DNA from: Makana argininalis_B
GTDB taxonomy: Bacteria; Pseudomonadota; Gammaproteobacteria; Enterobacterales; Enterobacteriaceae
Direction of reading: 5' to 3'
Assembly: GCA_044442785.1 (NCBI GenBank)
Contig: JBISJT010000001.1
Span: 62,001-126,000 of the forward strand
DNA: 64,000 nt
The position numbers were made by a program, and so were the translations under genes. The notes beneath the pieces are model-generated. The model made no database searches. It was not told where the DNA came from and worked only from the letters and a program-made list of their open reading frames with translations. Shown here piece after piece: positions 1 through 10,829 of the stretch (positions are counted from its first letter, which is position 1; each line of letters opens with the position of its first letter).

Positions 1-424
1 TAATAAAATCAATCATTTTTTTAAAAAAAATCATTTTTTTAACATCAAATAAAACATCAGACCATGTATTCATTTATAAATATATTTAGTATGTAATTTT
101 TTAATTTTTAGTTTAATTATTGTATTGATGTATTTAAAAATATTTCAATATAAATTTAAAAATGTTATTAATTTTATAAAAATTTTATTTTTAATATGTT
201 ACAAATTTTTAATATATATTAATTTTTAAATTAATATAAAAAATTAATTTTAATTGACTTATATATTAATTATTAATAATAATTAAAAAATTAGTAAAAA
301 AAATATATTTAAAATAATAATAAAATAATTTTATTTATTTTCAAAAATCTTTAATATATTAAATTAATTAAATCAAAAAAAAATAAAAAAATTAATTTAT
401 ATATTAATTAAGGATATATGTTTT
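1..424. other. AT-rich non-coding stretch upstream of gyrA
   Basis: No open frame of convincing family similarity is visible here. The stretch is almost pure A/T. A TTGACT hexamer at 254-259 could be a -35 box for gyrA, but the -10 candidates 15-18 bases downstream are weak, so I do not call a promoter. An AAGGA-like ribosome-binding site lies at about 410-414, just before the gyrA start. The left edge is the window edge, so part of this may belong to an upstream gene's flank. Confidence 0.6.
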
Positions 425-2959
425 ATGATAGAATCAAATAAAAATGAAAAAAATATATTGATAGAAGAAGAACTTAAGAAATCTTATTTAGATTATGCTA
501 TGTCTGTGATTATTGGAAGAGCTTTACCAGATGTAAGAGATGGTTTAAAACCTGTACATAGAAGAATTTTATTTGCAATGTATATTTTAAAAAATTTTTT
601 TAATAAAAATTATAAAAAATCTGCCAGAATAGTAGGTGATGTTATAGGAAAATATCATCCACATGGAGATTCAGCTGTATATGATACTATAGTACGAATG
701 GCTCAATCTTTTTCATTAAGATATAAATTAATAAAAGGACAAGGTAATTTTGGTTCTATTGATGGTGATTCTGCAGCAGCTATGAGATATACAGAAATAA
801 AAATGTCAAAAATATCACATGAATTAATGTCTGATATAGAAAAGAATACAATTGATTATTATCTAAATTATGACGGAACACATAAAATTCCAACTATTTT
901 ACCCTCAAAAATTCCAAATTTATTAATAAATGGATCATCTGGAATAGCTGTTGGAATGGCTACTAATATACCATCTCATAATATATCAGAAATTATTGAT
1001 GGTTGTTTAGCATATATTAAAAATGAAAATATAACCTTAAATGAATTAATGAAATATATACCAGGACCTGATTTTCCTACTTATGCTATTATAAAAGGAA
1101 CAGAAGGTATAAAAAAAGCTTATAAAACCGGATATGGAAAAATATATATAAAATCAAGAGCAAAAATAAAAAAATATGGAAAACATGGACGTGAATGTAT
1201 CATTATAAATGAAATACCTTATCAAGTAAATAAATCTAAATTGATAAAACAAATATCAAATTTAATAAAATATAAGAAAATTGAAGGAATAAGTAATATA
1301 AGGGATGAATCAGATAAAGATGGTATGAGAATAGTAATAGAGATTAAAAAATATAGCATAACTTCTATTATTCTTAAAAAACTATTTTTAAATACCCAAT
1401 TACAAATATCTTTTGGAATAAATATGGTAGCTCTTTGTAATGGTCAACCTAAATTACTTTCATTAAAAAAAATTATATATTATTTTATTAAACATAGAAA
1501 AGAAATAATTATAAGAAAAACAATTTTTAAATTAAAAAAATTAAAAGAAAGATATAAAATCATAGAAGGTTTATATATAGCTATTAATAATATAGATTAT
1601 ATTATAAATTTAATTTTAAAATCTAAAACACCAAAAAAAGCAAAAATTAGATTATTATCTAAATCATGGAATTTTAATAAAAAATTTATTTTATTAAAAA
1701 AATGTAAAAATAATATATTTTATAAAAAAATAAAAAAAGAAAAAACAAAAATTCAAAATAATACTTATTATTTAAATAATAATCAAGCAAAAGCTATTTT
1801 AAATCTTAAATTACAAAATATTACTTGTATTGAAAAAAATAATATTAAAAAAGAATATATTATTATTTTTGATAAAATAAAAAAATATAAAAATATATTA
1901 AATAACAACAATGAATTAATTAAAATAATAAAATCAGAATTAATAGAAATAAAAGAAAAATATCAAGATAAAAGAAAAACAGAAATTTTAAATAATATTA
2001 AACATAATGATAAAAAAAATATATTAAATAGTAAAAACATTATTATAACTCTTTCATACAATGGATATATTAAATATAATCAAATTTCAGAATATGAATC
2101 TCAGCATAGAGGAGGAAAAGGAAAATCTATATCTAAAATAGAAGAAGAAGATTTTATAAAAATAATACAAATTGCAAATACATATGATACAATTCTTCTT
2201 TTTTCTAACTTTGGAAAAATATATTGGTGTAAAGTAGAACAAATAAAAAAATATGATAATAAAAGCAAGGGTATAAATATATTAAATATTATTTCTTTAT
2301 CTGATAGAGAAATAATAACATTTATTTTTCCAATAAATAAATATATTAAAAAAAAATTTATTATAATTTCAACTGAAAAAGGAATAGTAAAAAAAACTTC
2401 AATAATAAATTTTTTTAGAAAACGTAAAAAAGGTATAAGAGCTATAAAATTAAAAAAAAATGATAATATAATAGATATAAATATTACAAATGGTAATAAT
2501 GATATTATGTTATTTTCATCATATGGAAAGGTAGTTAAATTTAATGAAAAAGAAGTAAGAAATATGAATAGAAATTCTTCAGGTGTGAAAGGTATTAATA
2601 TGGTTGAAGGAGATATGTTAATATCTATGGTTATACAAAAAGAAACTAAAAGCACTATATTAACCATAACAAAAAACGGATATGGAAAACGTACTTATAT
2701 ATCAGAATATCCTTCTAAATCTAGAGCAAAATGTGGAATTATATCAATAAATTTAAAAAAAAGAAATGTAAGAGTTGTTGGATCTATTCAAGTTGAAGAT
2801 TCAGATAAAGTTTGTATTATAACAAATAGAGGTATGTTAGTTATTATCAATGTAAATGAAATAAATATTGTTAAAAGAAATACACAAGGTGTTATTTTAA
2901 TTAAAACAGAAAAAAATGAACAAGTTATTGGTATTAAAAAATTACCTAAAGATTTTTAA
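425..2959 (+). CDS. gyrA: DNA gyrase subunit A
   Basis: GyrA cuts and rejoins DNA in the A2B2 gyrase complex to introduce negative supercoils. The 844-residue product is slightly shorter than the roughly 875 of E. coli. The catalytic tyrosine is Tyr122, inside AAMRYTE. The quinolone-determining positions are wild type (Ser83, Asp87, in PHGDSAVYD). The GyrA box needed for DNA wrapping reads QHRGGKG at about residues 560-566, the E. coli position. The C-terminal pinwheel repeats are recognisable, and the acidic tail is trimmed. The ATG at 425 follows an AAGGA-like site by about 10 bases. The middle coiled region is very rich in Lys, Ile and Asn, typical of AT pressure. The gene converges on map. 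Confidence 0.97.
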   Translation: MIESNKNEKNILIEEELKKSYLDYAMSVIIGRALPDVRDGLKPVHRRILFAMYILKNFFNKNYKKSARIVGDVIGKYHPHGDSAVYDTIVRMAQSFSLRYKLIKGQGNFGSIDGDSAAAMRYTEIKMSKISHELMSDIEKNTIDYYLNYDGTHKIPTILPSKIPNLLINGSSGIAVGMATNIPSHNISEIIDGCLAYIKNENITLNELMKYIPGPDFPTYAIIKGTEGIKKAYKTGYGKIYIKSRAKIKKYGKHGRECIIINEIPYQVNKSKLIKQISNLIKYKKIEGISNIRDESDKDGMRIVIEIKKYSITSIILKKLFLNTQLQISFGINMVALCNGQPKLLSLKKIIYYFIKHRKEIIIRKTIFKLKKLKERYKIIEGLYIAINNIDYIINLILKSKTPKKAKIRLLSKSWNFNKKFILLKKCKNNIFYKKIKKEKTKIQNNTYYLNNNQAKAILNLKLQNITCIEKNNIKKEYIIIFDKIKKYKNILNNNNELIKIIKSELIEIKEKYQDKRKTEILNNIKHNDKKNILNSKNIIITLSYNGYIKYNQISEYESQHRGGKGKSISKIEEEDFIKIIQIANTYDTILLFSNFGKIYWCKVEQIKKYDNKSKGINILNIISLSDREIITFIFPINKYIKKKFIIISTEKGIVKKTSIINFFRKRKKGIRAIKLKKNDNIIDINITNGNNDIMLFSSYGKVVKFNEKEVRNMNRNSSGVKGINMVEGDMLISMVIQKETKSTILTITKNGYGKRTYISEYPSKSRAKCGIISINLKKRNVRVVGSIQVEDSDKVCIITNRGMLVIINVNEINIVKRNTQGVILIKTEKNEQVIGIKKLPKDF

Positions 2960-2988
2960 TAAATTAAATTTAATATTTTAAAATATAT

Positions 2989-3777
2989 TTAGTTGAAAAT
3001 GAAAAAAGGTAATATTTCATCTTTTCTTAAAGTTAAAATTTCACATCCTTCTTTATTTATAACAATTGTATGTTCATATTGTGCAGAGATTTTACTATCT
3101 TTCGTTTTAACTGTCCATCCATCTTTCATTAAATTAACTTTATTACTTCCTAAATTTATCATTGGTTCAATTGTAAACACCATGCCATCTTTTAAATAAA
3201 TATTCCCTTCATTAGAATCAAAATGTAATATTTGAGGATATTCATGAAAATAATTTCCTATACCATGACCACAATATTCACGTACTACTGAAAAATTTTT
3301 TGATTCAACAAAATTTTGTATTTTTTTTCCTATTTCTTTAATTTTTATTCCAGGTCTGATAATTAGTATTGCAAGATAAAGACTATCTCTTGCTATTTTA
3401 CATAATTTTTTTGTAATTTTAGATGGTTCTCCAACAAAAAACATTTTAGATGTGTCTCCATAAAATCCATTTTTAAAAATAGCAACATCTATATTTAAAA
3501 TATCACCATTTTTAAGAATTTGATTATAACTAGGTATTCCATGACATACAACTTCATTTACAGAAATACAAACAGATTTAGGAAAACCATTATATCCTAA
3601 AGATGCAGATTTTACATTTAAATTTTTAGTTATATATTGATAACATAAATAATCAATTTCTCCTGTACTTATACCAGGTTTAATATAAGGTTCTATTATT
3701 TCTAATACTTTAGCTGACATTCTTCCAGCAATTCTTAAATTATTTATTTTATTTAAATTTTTAATATGAATACTCAT
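2989..3777 (-). CDS. map: methionine aminopeptidase, type I
   Basis: This enzyme removes the initiator methionine from nascent proteins. It has 262 residues against 264 in E. coli. All metal and active-site residues sit at E. coli numbering: His79, Asp97, Asp108, His171, His178, Glu204 and Glu235. The gene is divergent from rpsB, as in E. coli, and the space between them is filled by a long perfect inverted repeat at 3806-3888. It ends 29 bases from the gyrA stop, facing it. Confidence 0.97.
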   Translation of the reverse strand: MSIHIKNLNKINNLRIAGRMSAKVLEIIEPYIKPGISTGEIDYLCYQYITKNLNVKSASLGYNGFPKSVCISVNEVVCHGIPSYNQILKNGDILNIDVAIFKNGFYGDTSKMFFVGEPSKITKKLCKIARDSLYLAILIIRPGIKIKEIGKKIQNFVESKNFSVVREYCGHGIGNYFHEYPQILHFDSNEGNIYLKDGMVFTIEPMINLGSNKVNLMKDGWTVKTKDSKISAQYEHTIVINKEGCEILTLRKDEILPFFIFN

Positions 3778-3805
3778 TTATCTAACCTATATTAGGTATA
3801 TTAAA

Positions 3806-3888
3806 TTTTTTAATTTATTAAATAAATAATAACATATATATGTTTTAAAAACATATATATGTTATTATTTATTTAATAAATTAAAAAA
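3806..3888. repeat. 40-bp perfect inverted repeat between map and rpsB
   Basis: The left arm 3806-3845 and right arm 3849-3888 are exact reverse complements with a 3-base spacer. It fills most of the divergent map/rpsB intergenic space, where the promoters of both genes should lie. No GC-rich core or T-tail marks it as a simple terminator, and it sits upstream, not downstream, of both genes. It could extrude as a cruciform or form a hairpin in the rpsB leader. Confidence 0.9.
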
Positions 3889-3909
3889 ACAAATAAAAGA
3901 GAGTGTACT

Positions 3910-4596
3910 ATGTCTAATATTTCAATTCATGAAATGATAAATGCAGGAGTTCATTTTGGACATCAAACTCGTTATTGGAATCCAAAAATGAAACCTTTTA
4001 TATTTGGTGCTCGTAATAAAATTCATATAATAAATTTAGAAAAAACTATATTAATGTTTAATAAAGCTTTATCAGAAATTAATATTTTGTCATCTAAAAA
4101 AAAAAAAATATTATTAATAGGTACAAAAAAAGCAGCTAGAATTGCAATTAAAGATACAGCAATTAGATGTGGTCAATTTTTTGTTAATCATAGATGGTTA
4201 GGAGGCATGTTAACAAATTGGAAAACTGTTCGTAATTCAATTAAAAATTTAAAAAATTTAGAAAATCAATTAACCGATGGTACTTTTAAAAGCTTATCAA
4301 AAAAAGAAATTCTCATAAGAACTAGAAAATTAAATAAATTAGAAAATAGTTTAGGGGGTATAAAAGATATGAATGGCCTTCCTGATGCTATTTTTGTTAT
4401 AGATGCAAAACATGAAAGTATTGCTATTAAAGAAGCTATAAATATTAATATTCCAATATTTGCTATTGTAGATACTAACTCTAATCCTGAAGGTATTGAT
4501 TTTATTATTCCTGGTAATGATGATTCTAAACGTGCAATAAATCTTTATTTAATTGCATTATCTAATGCTATGCAAAATATTGAAGATAAAAATTAA
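3910..4596 (+). CDS. rpsB: 30S ribosomal protein S2 (uS2)
   Basis: S2 binds the 30S head-body junction and helps recruit S1. The product is 228 residues (E. coli 241), and the N-terminus [19 protein letters not shown] is characteristic of the family. The motif [14 protein letters not shown] is intact. The acidic C-terminal tail is shortened. It is followed by tsf 125 bases downstream, the conserved rpsB-tsf pair. Upstream purines (AGAGAGTG) are a plausible ribosome-binding site. Confidence 0.97.
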   Translation: MSNISIHEMINAGVHFGHQTRYWNPKMKPFIFGARNKIHIINLEKTILMFNKALSEINILSSKKKKILLIGTKKAARIAIKDTAIRCGQFFVNHRWLGGMLTNWKTVRNSIKNLKNLENQLTDGTFKSLSKKEILIRTRKLNKLENSLGGIKDMNGLPDAIFVIDAKHESIAIKEAININIPIFAIVDTNSNPEGIDFIIPGNDDSKRAINLYLIALSNAMQNIEDKN

Positions 4597-4721
4597 TATA
4601 TAATATATATATTTAATTTAAAAATTAATAACTATTTTTTTAAAAAATAATTTTTAATTTTAAAAAATGTAATTTATATAAAAAATATTTAATTTCAATT
4701 ATAGTTAATAGGAAAATAAAT

Positions 4722-5513
4722 ATGAATAATATTAACATTGATGATATAAAAAAATTACGTAAATTAACTGGTATTGGTATTTTAGAATGTAAAAAATCTC
4801 TAATTAAATCAAAAGGAAATATAAAATTAGCTATTGATATTATTCGTAAATATGGAACAAAAATATCTATTTTAAAAACGAATAATACAATTTCAAATGG
4901 TATTATTTTAATTCAAAAATCTGAAAAAAAAAAAATTATAATTATGTTAGAAATAAAATGTGAAACAGATTTTGTGTCAAAAAATATTAAATTCAAATTA
5001 TTTGGAAAAAAAATTTTAAATTATATTTTAAATAAAAATATATATGATATTAACTTAATAAATATTAAATTTAAATCAAAACTTGAATATTTAGTATCTA
5101 AAATATGTGAAAATATAAAAATAACCAGATTAAGTTATTTAAAAGGGGAAAATTTAGGATTTTATTTACATAGATCACGTATTGGTGTTATTATATCATC
5201 AATAAAATGTAAAGAAAGTATTTTAAATAAAATAGCTATGCATATAGCAGCATATAAACCAAAATATATAAATACAATAGACATATCAAATAATTTATTA
5301 AATCATGAAAAAAATATACAAATGGAAATTGCAATTAATTCTGGAAAAACATATAAAATATCGAAAAAAATAGTTGTAGGAAGAATGGATAAATTTATAC
5401 AAGAAATTACATTAAATAATCAAGAATTTATTATAGACAATAAAAAAACAATAAATCAAATTTTATCATTAAATAAAACTAAAATAAATAATTTTATTTT
5501 ATTTGAGATATAA
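4722..5513 (+). CDS. tsf: translation elongation factor Ts
   Basis: EF-Ts is the guanine-nucleotide exchange factor for EF-Tu. The product is 263 residues against 283 in E. coli. The N-terminal UBA-like module (KKLRKLTGIGILECKKSL) and the EF-Tu-contacting CETDFVSKN motif are present. The core is strongly Lys/Ile/Asn biased and the coiled-coil part is shortened. AGGA about 9 bases before the ATG is a good ribosome-binding site. In E. coli pyrH follows; here only 63 bases separate tsf from frr, so pyrH is gone from this locus. Confidence 0.95.
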   Translation: MNNINIDDIKKLRKLTGIGILECKKSLIKSKGNIKLAIDIIRKYGTKISILKTNNTISNGIILIQKSEKKKIIIMLEIKCETDFVSKNIKFKLFGKKILNYILNKNIYDINLINIKFKSKLEYLVSKICENIKITRLSYLKGENLGFYLHRSRIGVIISSIKCKESILNKIAMHIAAYKPKYINTIDISNNLLNHEKNIQMEIAINSGKTYKISKKIVVGRMDKFIQEITLNNQEFIIDNKKTINQILSLNKTKINNFILFEI

Positions 5514-5576
5514 TTAAATATATTATTTTTTCATTAAATAATTACAATTTATTAATTTTTAAACAAGGTGATATTT

Positions 5577-6134
5577 ATGATTAATGAGATTAATAATATA
5601 AATATTAAAATGAATAAATGTATTACATCATTAAAAATTAAATTAAATGAAATCAGAACAAGTAAAGCGTCTCCTGATTTTTTAAAAAAAATTAAAATAA
5701 AATGTTACAATAATATATATACTTTAGATAAATTATCTAATATTAATACTGAAAGTTATAATTCTCTTTCCATTAATGTATTTGATATTAAATTATTAAA
5801 TTTAATAAAAAAAACTATTTTATCTTCAAATTTAGGTTTAAATCCAATTTTATTCAATAATACAATTAAAGTTCATCTACCTCAAATTAATGAAAATAGA
5901 AGAAAAGAACTAGTAAAGTTAGTAAAAAAATATTCAGAAATGAGTAAAATTACAATAAGAAATATAAGAAGATATTATATATTAAAAATTAAACTTTTAC
6001 TTAAAAAAAAGTTAATTTGTAAAGATGATAATGATAAATTACAAAAAGAAATACAGAAAATTACAGATTTTTATATTAAAAAAATTAAAATTTTGTTTTT
6101 AAATAAAGAAAATTCACTATTAAAAATTATATAA
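5577..6134 (+). CDS. frr: ribosome recycling factor
   Basis: RRF splits post-termination ribosomes together with EF-G. I place the start at ATG 5577 rather than the in-frame GTG at 5568. The GTG is part of the AAGGTG ribosome-binding site (5565-5570), and starting at 5577 gives 185 residues, the E. coli length, with the N-termini aligning. The three-helix-bundle core motifs INVFD, NLGLNPI-like and ENRRKELVKLVKKYSE are visible. The gene lies directly before dnaE; in E. coli about a dozen envelope and isoprenoid genes separate them. Confidence 0.95.
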   Translation: MINEINNINIKMNKCITSLKIKLNEIRTSKASPDFLKKIKIKCYNNIYTLDKLSNINTESYNSLSINVFDIKLLNLIKKTILSSNLGLNPILFNNTIKVHLPQINENRRKELVKLVKKYSEMSKITIRNIRRYYILKIKLLLKKKLICKDDNDKLQKEIQKITDFYIKKIKILFLNKENSLLKII

Positions 6135-6231
6135 AAATATTTTAAAAAAAATAAAAATTAATTTATTTTAAAAAATTTAATTTTTTAAAATATAATATTA
6201 ATTAATTAATAATTAAAAATGGATTTTATTT

Positions 6232-9200
6232 ATGTCAGAGCCTAAATTTGTTCATTTAAGAGTACATAGTGATCATTCAATGATAGATGGAATTATTAAA
6301 ATAAATAATTTAATAAAAACAGTAGTTAATTTTAAAATGCCATCAATTGCTATTACAGATTTTTCTAATTTATGTGGTTTAATTAAATTTTATATAAAAT
6401 CTTATAACTCAGGTATAAAACCAATTATTGGATCTGATGTTTTGATATATAATAATATTATAGAAAATGAAACATCAGAACTAACTATTTTGGCATTAAA
6501 TAATAAGGGTTATAAAAATTTAATATCTATGATTTCTGATTCATATAAAAATGGGTATAATATTAACGGTCCTGTAATAAATCAAGAATTACTTATTAAG
6601 TATAATGAAGGTTTAATATTAATCTCAGGTGCTAAAAATGGTGATCTTGGAAAATGTTTAATTAGAAATAATTTAATAAAAATAAAAAAATGTTTATTAT
6701 TTTATAATAAATATTTTAAAAATAGATATTATATAGAACTTATAAGAACTAAGAGAAATAATGAAGAATATTATATATCTTTAGCTTTAAATTTATCTAA
6801 AATTTATGGAATTCCATTAGTAGCTACAAATGATGTTCGTTTTATTAAATCATCAGATTTTGAAGCACATAAAATAAGGGTTGCTATTAATAAGGGTATT
6901 ACAATCAAAGAATATGAAGTTTTAAATAATTATAGCTCTGAACAATATTTAAAAAAAGAAAAAGAAATGTTAAAATTATTTAACGATATTCCAGAATCTT
7001 TAATTAATTCTGTAGAAATTGCCAAAAAATGTAATGTTACAATCACGTTAGATAAATATTATCTACCAGTTTTTAAAACAAATAATATTTCTAATGAAGA
7101 GTATCTTAATTTATGTGCTAAAAATGGTTTAAAAAAAAGATTAAAATCTATTTTTGATAAAAAAGAAATTAGATTTAAACAAAAAATAATTTATAAACAA
7201 AGATTAAAATCAGAATTAAAAATAATAAATAAAATGAAATTTTCAAGTTATTTTCTTATTGTTATGGAATTTATAAAATGGGCAAAAAATAACAATATAC
7301 CAGTAGGACCTGGTAGAGGATCAGGTGCGGGATCTCTTGTAGCTTATTCTTTAAATATAACTGATATCAATCCTATAAGTTTTGGTTTATTATTTGAAAG
7401 ATTTTTGAATCCAGAAAGGATATCTATGCCTGATTTTGATATAGATTTTTGTATGGAAAAACGTGATAAAGTTATAGATCATGTATTATTTAAATATGGA
7501 AAACAACATGTTTCACAAATTATAACTTTTGGAACTATGACTGCTAAAGCAGTTATAAAAGATGTAGGTAGAGTACTAGGTCATTCATATAACTTTGTAA
7601 ATAAAATTTCTAAATTAATTCCAAATGATTATGGAATAAATATTGAAAAATCATTAATTAAATCATCTAAATTAAAATTATTATATAATAATAATGAAGA
7701 AATTAAAATATTAATAAATATGGCAAAAAAATTAGAAGGAACAATACGTAATTTTGGAAAACATGCTGGAGGGTTAATTATTTCTCCATCAAAAATTACT
7801 GATTTTTCTCCTATTTATTGTGATTCTGATGGTAAAAATATTATTACACAATTTGATAAAGATGATATCCAATGCATTGGATTAGTAAAATTTGATTTTT
7901 TAGGATTACGTACTTTAACGGTAATAAATAAAACATTATTAATGTTAAATAATTTACGCATTAAAAAAAAAATATCCCCAATTGAATTAAAATATATTAA
8001 TTTAAATGATAAAAAAATTTTTAATATTTTAAAAAAATCAGAAACTACTGCTATATTTCAATTAGAATCAAAAGGAATGAAAGATCTTATAAAACGTCTT
8101 CAACCTGATTGTTTCGAAGATATAATAGCACTTGTAGCTCTTTTTAGACCAGGACCTTTACAATCAGGAATGGTAGAAAAATTTATATCTCGTAAACATG
8201 GAAGAGAGAAAATATATTATCCAGATAAAAATTGTCAACATGATTCTATTAAAAATATTTTAAATAATACATATGGTGTAATTTTATATCAAGAACAGGT
8301 AATGAAAATTGCTCAAATATTAGCAGGTTATACATTAGAAAAATCAGATATTCTTAGAATAGCCATGGGAAAAAAAAAAAGAGATGAAATGTCTAAACAA
8401 CGAGATTTTTTTAAAAAAGGATCTATTAAAAATGGAATAGATAGTAAATTATCTATGAAAATTTTTGATATTTTAGAAAAATTTTCAAGTTATGGATTTA
8501 ATAAATCACATTCAGCAGCATATGCTTTAATAACTTATCAAACATTATGGTTAAAAACTTATTTTCCATCTGAATTTTTATCTTCTGTTATGACATCTGA
8601 TATGGATAATACATCAAAAATAGTAGAAATTGTTCAAGAATGTGTAAGAATAGGTATTAAAATATTACCTCCTAATATAAATATTAGTGAATATAATTTT
8701 ACTGTAAATAAATATGGTAACATACTTTATGGACTTGGTGCTATAAAAGGACTTGGTAAAAATACTGTTAATTTGATCATAAATTCAAGAAATAAAAATG
8801 GTAAATTTTCAGGAATTTTTGATCTTTGTTCAAGATTAGATATTAAAAAAATAAATAAAAATGTATTAGAAAAATTAATTTTTTCAGGATCTTTAGATTG
8901 TTTTGGAATAAGTAGATATATATTAATTCATTTAATTAATTATTTAATAAAAGCTTCAAATCAACATATAAAAAATAACTTTACAGGTCAAGTAGATATG
9001 TTTGGTATTTTATATAATAATTCAAAATATATAAATAATTTATTTAAATGTTTAAATAATAATATTCAAATAATTCTTGATGGTGAAATAAAAGCTTTAG
9101 GTTTTTATTTAACTAGTCATCCAATAATGCATTATTTAAAAGAAATAAGATATTTTAAAAATATAACATATATTAAAAATATTAAAGAAATTAATCAAAA

Positions 9201-9708
9201 TAAAATAATAAAAACAATAGGATTAATTATATTTCATAAAAAAAAAAAAACAAAAAATGGAAAAATTATATGTATTTGTATAATAGATGATAGATCTATA
9301 CGTTTAGAATTAATTTTATTTGAAAATATTTTTTTAAAATATTCTAATTTAATAGAAAAAAATACTATTATTATAGTTATAGGAAAAATTTTTTATGATA
9401 ATTTTAATTATAAATTTAAAATGAATGTTTATAAAATAAATAATATTAATACAGAACGTGAAAAAAATGCTAAAAGATTAACAATATTAATAGAAAATAT
9501 AAAATTTAATAAAATTTTATTATATCAAATAAAATCATATATAAAACCATATGTATTTGGTTCTATTCCTTTGTATTTTTATAATAAAAATAATCAAGAA
9601 TATAATTTTTTTAAATTTTTAAATAAATATAAAGTAAAAATTACAAATAATCTTTTAAATAATTTAAAAAAAATTTTTGGTGATAAAAATGTTAATATAG
9701 AATATTAA
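6232..9708 (+). CDS. dnaE: DNA polymerase III alpha subunit
   Basis: This is the replicative polymerase catalytic subunit. It has 1158 residues (E. coli 1160). The N-terminal PHP domain (LRVHSDHSMIDG) is present. The catalytic aspartates fall at exact E. coli numbers: Asp401 and Asp403 in PDFDIDF, and Asp555 in KFDFLGL. The internal beta-clamp-binding motif reads QVDMF at 920-924, also the E. coli position. A helix-hairpin-helix and an OB-like C-terminal region follow but are strongly AT-biased. A 13-A run at 9238-9250 is in frame. The ATG follows a TGGA-like site. It follows frr because the lpx/bamA block is missing. Confidence 0.97.
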   Translation: MSEPKFVHLRVHSDHSMIDGIIKINNLIKTVVNFKMPSIAITDFSNLCGLIKFYIKSYNSGIKPIIGSDVLIYNNIIENETSELTILALNNKGYKNLISMISDSYKNGYNINGPVINQELLIKYNEGLILISGAKNGDLGKCLIRNNLIKIKKCLLFYNKYFKNRYYIELIRTKRNNEEYYISLALNLSKIYGIPLVATNDVRFIKSSDFEAHKIRVAINKGITIKEYEVLNNYSSEQYLKKEKEMLKLFNDIPESLINSVEIAKKCNVTITLDKYYLPVFKTNNISNEEYLNLCAKNGLKKRLKSIFDKKEIRFKQKIIYKQRLKSELKIINKMKFSSYFLIVMEFIKWAKNNNIPVGPGRGSGAGSLVAYSLNITDINPISFGLLFERFLNPERISMPDFDIDFCMEKRDKVIDHVLFKYGKQHVSQIITFGTMTAKAVIKDVGRVLGHSYNFVNKISKLIPNDYGINIEKSLIKSSKLKLLYNNNEEIKILINMAKKLEGTIRNFGKHAGGLIISPSKITDFSPIYCDSDGKNIITQFDKDDIQCIGLVKFDFLGLRTLTVINKTLLMLNNLRIKKKISPIELKYINLNDKKIFNILKKSETTAIFQLESKGMKDLIKRLQPDCFEDIIALVALFRPGPLQSGMVEKFISRKHGREKIYYPDKNCQHDSIKNILNNTYGVILYQEQVMKIAQILAGYTLEKSDILRIAMGKKKRDEMSKQRDFFKKGSIKNGIDSKLSMKIFDILEKFSSYGFNKSHSAAYALITYQTLWLKTYFPSEFLSSVMTSDMDNTSKIVEIVQECVRIGIKILPPNINISEYNFTVNKYGNILYGLGAIKGLGKNTVNLIINSRNKNGKFSGIFDLCSRLDIKKINKNVLEKLIFSGSLDCFGISRYILIHLINYLIKASNQHIKNNFTGQVDMFGILYNNSKYINNLFKCLNNNIQIILDGEIKALGFYLTSHPIMHYLKEIRYFKNITYIKNIKEINQNKIIKTIGLIIFHKKKKTKNGKIICICIIDDRSIRLELILFENIFLKYSNLIEKNTIIIVIGKIFYDNFNYKFKMNVYKINNINTEREKNAKRLTILIENIKFNKILLYQIKSYIKPYVFGSIPLYFYNKNNQEYNFFKFLNKYKVKITNNLLNNLKKIFGDKNVNIEY

Positions 9709-9786
9709 TTCAAAAATATTAAAAATATTTTAAAAATAATAATTTTTGATATTTAATTAAATTAATTTAAATAATAAAAATAAATA

Positions 9787-10764
9787 ATGAAATGGTATTT
9801 TTGGTTAAATAAATATTATAAAAATATAATACATAGTTATAAAAAAATATTTTCAAATCATTCTTTGATAATACATAGTCATTTCCAAAATGGAAAAAAA
9901 TCATTATGTAATGCTATTATTCGTTGGTTAATGTGTCATACACCATATAAAAACAAAAGTTGTGGACATTGTCAAGGATGTAAACTTATGATATATAATA
10001 ATCATCCTGATTATTATAAATTAGATGTTAAAAAAAAAATTAGTATAGATGATATTAGATTAATACATGAAAATATATATAACAAATCTAGACAAAATGG
10101 TTCTAAAGTTATTTTTTTAAATAATGCGTCTTTATTATCAGATAAAATATCTAATGCTTTATTAAAAATTTTAGAAGAACCTCCAAAAAATACTTATTTT
10201 ATTCTTTCATGTAAGTCTTTATTTAAATTATCTAAAACATTATTAAGTAGATGTATATGTATATATATTAATAAAATAAACGAAAAAAAATCATTACAAT
10301 GGTTAAAAAAAAAATTTAACAAATTAAATGAAATTTCTATTATTACAGCTCTTAGAATATGTAATGGTTATCCATTAAAAGCAAAAAACTTATTAAAAAA
10401 TAAAAATTGGATTGAAAGAGAAAATTTATGTATATCATTAAATAATTCTATCATAAAAAATGATTTTGTTTCTTTATTACCTAAATTGATTTGCTATTAT
10501 GATAATAGATCAATATACTGGTTTATTAGTTTTATTGTTGATTCTATTAAATATTATTTAAATTTAAAAAAATTTATATCAAATAAAGATAAATTATATA
10601 TAATTATAAATTTAAATAAAAAATTTAAATATAAAATTCTTTTACATCAATATCAAATTTTATTAAATTTTTTAATAAATTTAAATCATGTTAATAATAT
10701 TAATAAAGAAATTTTAATATTAAATATTCTTATTAAAATCGAAAATAATTTTTTTTTAATTTAA
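9787..10764 (+). CDS. holB: DNA polymerase III delta-prime subunit
   Basis: HolB is the clamp-loader delta-prime subunit. The 325-residue product (E. coli 334) starts MKWYFWLNKYY, like the MRWYPWL start of the family. It has the zinc-module cysteines (C in NKSCGHCQGC plus one upstream), the conserved ALLKILEEPP and the LSRC arginine-finger motif. The P-loop is degenerate (NGKKSL), as expected for delta-prime, which does not hydrolyse ATP. No clear Shine-Dalgarno sequence precedes the ATG. Its E. coli neighbours (tmk, tatD-like) are absent. Confidence 0.93.
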   Translation: MKWYFWLNKYYKNIIHSYKKIFSNHSLIIHSHFQNGKKSLCNAIIRWLMCHTPYKNKSCGHCQGCKLMIYNNHPDYYKLDVKKKISIDDIRLIHENIYNKSRQNGSKVIFLNNASLLSDKISNALLKILEEPPKNTYFILSCKSLFKLSKTLLSRCICIYINKINEKKSLQWLKKKFNKLNEISIITALRICNGYPLKAKNLLKNKNWIERENLCISLNNSIIKNDFVSLLPKLICYYDNRSIYWFISFIVDSIKYYLNLKKFISNKDKLYIIINLNKKFKYKILLHQYQILLNFLINLNHVNNINKEILILNILIKIENNFFLI

Positions 10765-10829
10765 AAAAATTCAATATTGTATTTATTTTAAATTAATTTA
10801 AATATTTTATAAATAAATTTATAATACAA

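Noticed and set aside
2101..2667. 188-codon open frame antisense to gyrA
   Set aside because: It is a shadow of gyrA: hydrophobic low-complexity translation, no ribosome-binding site, no family similarity.
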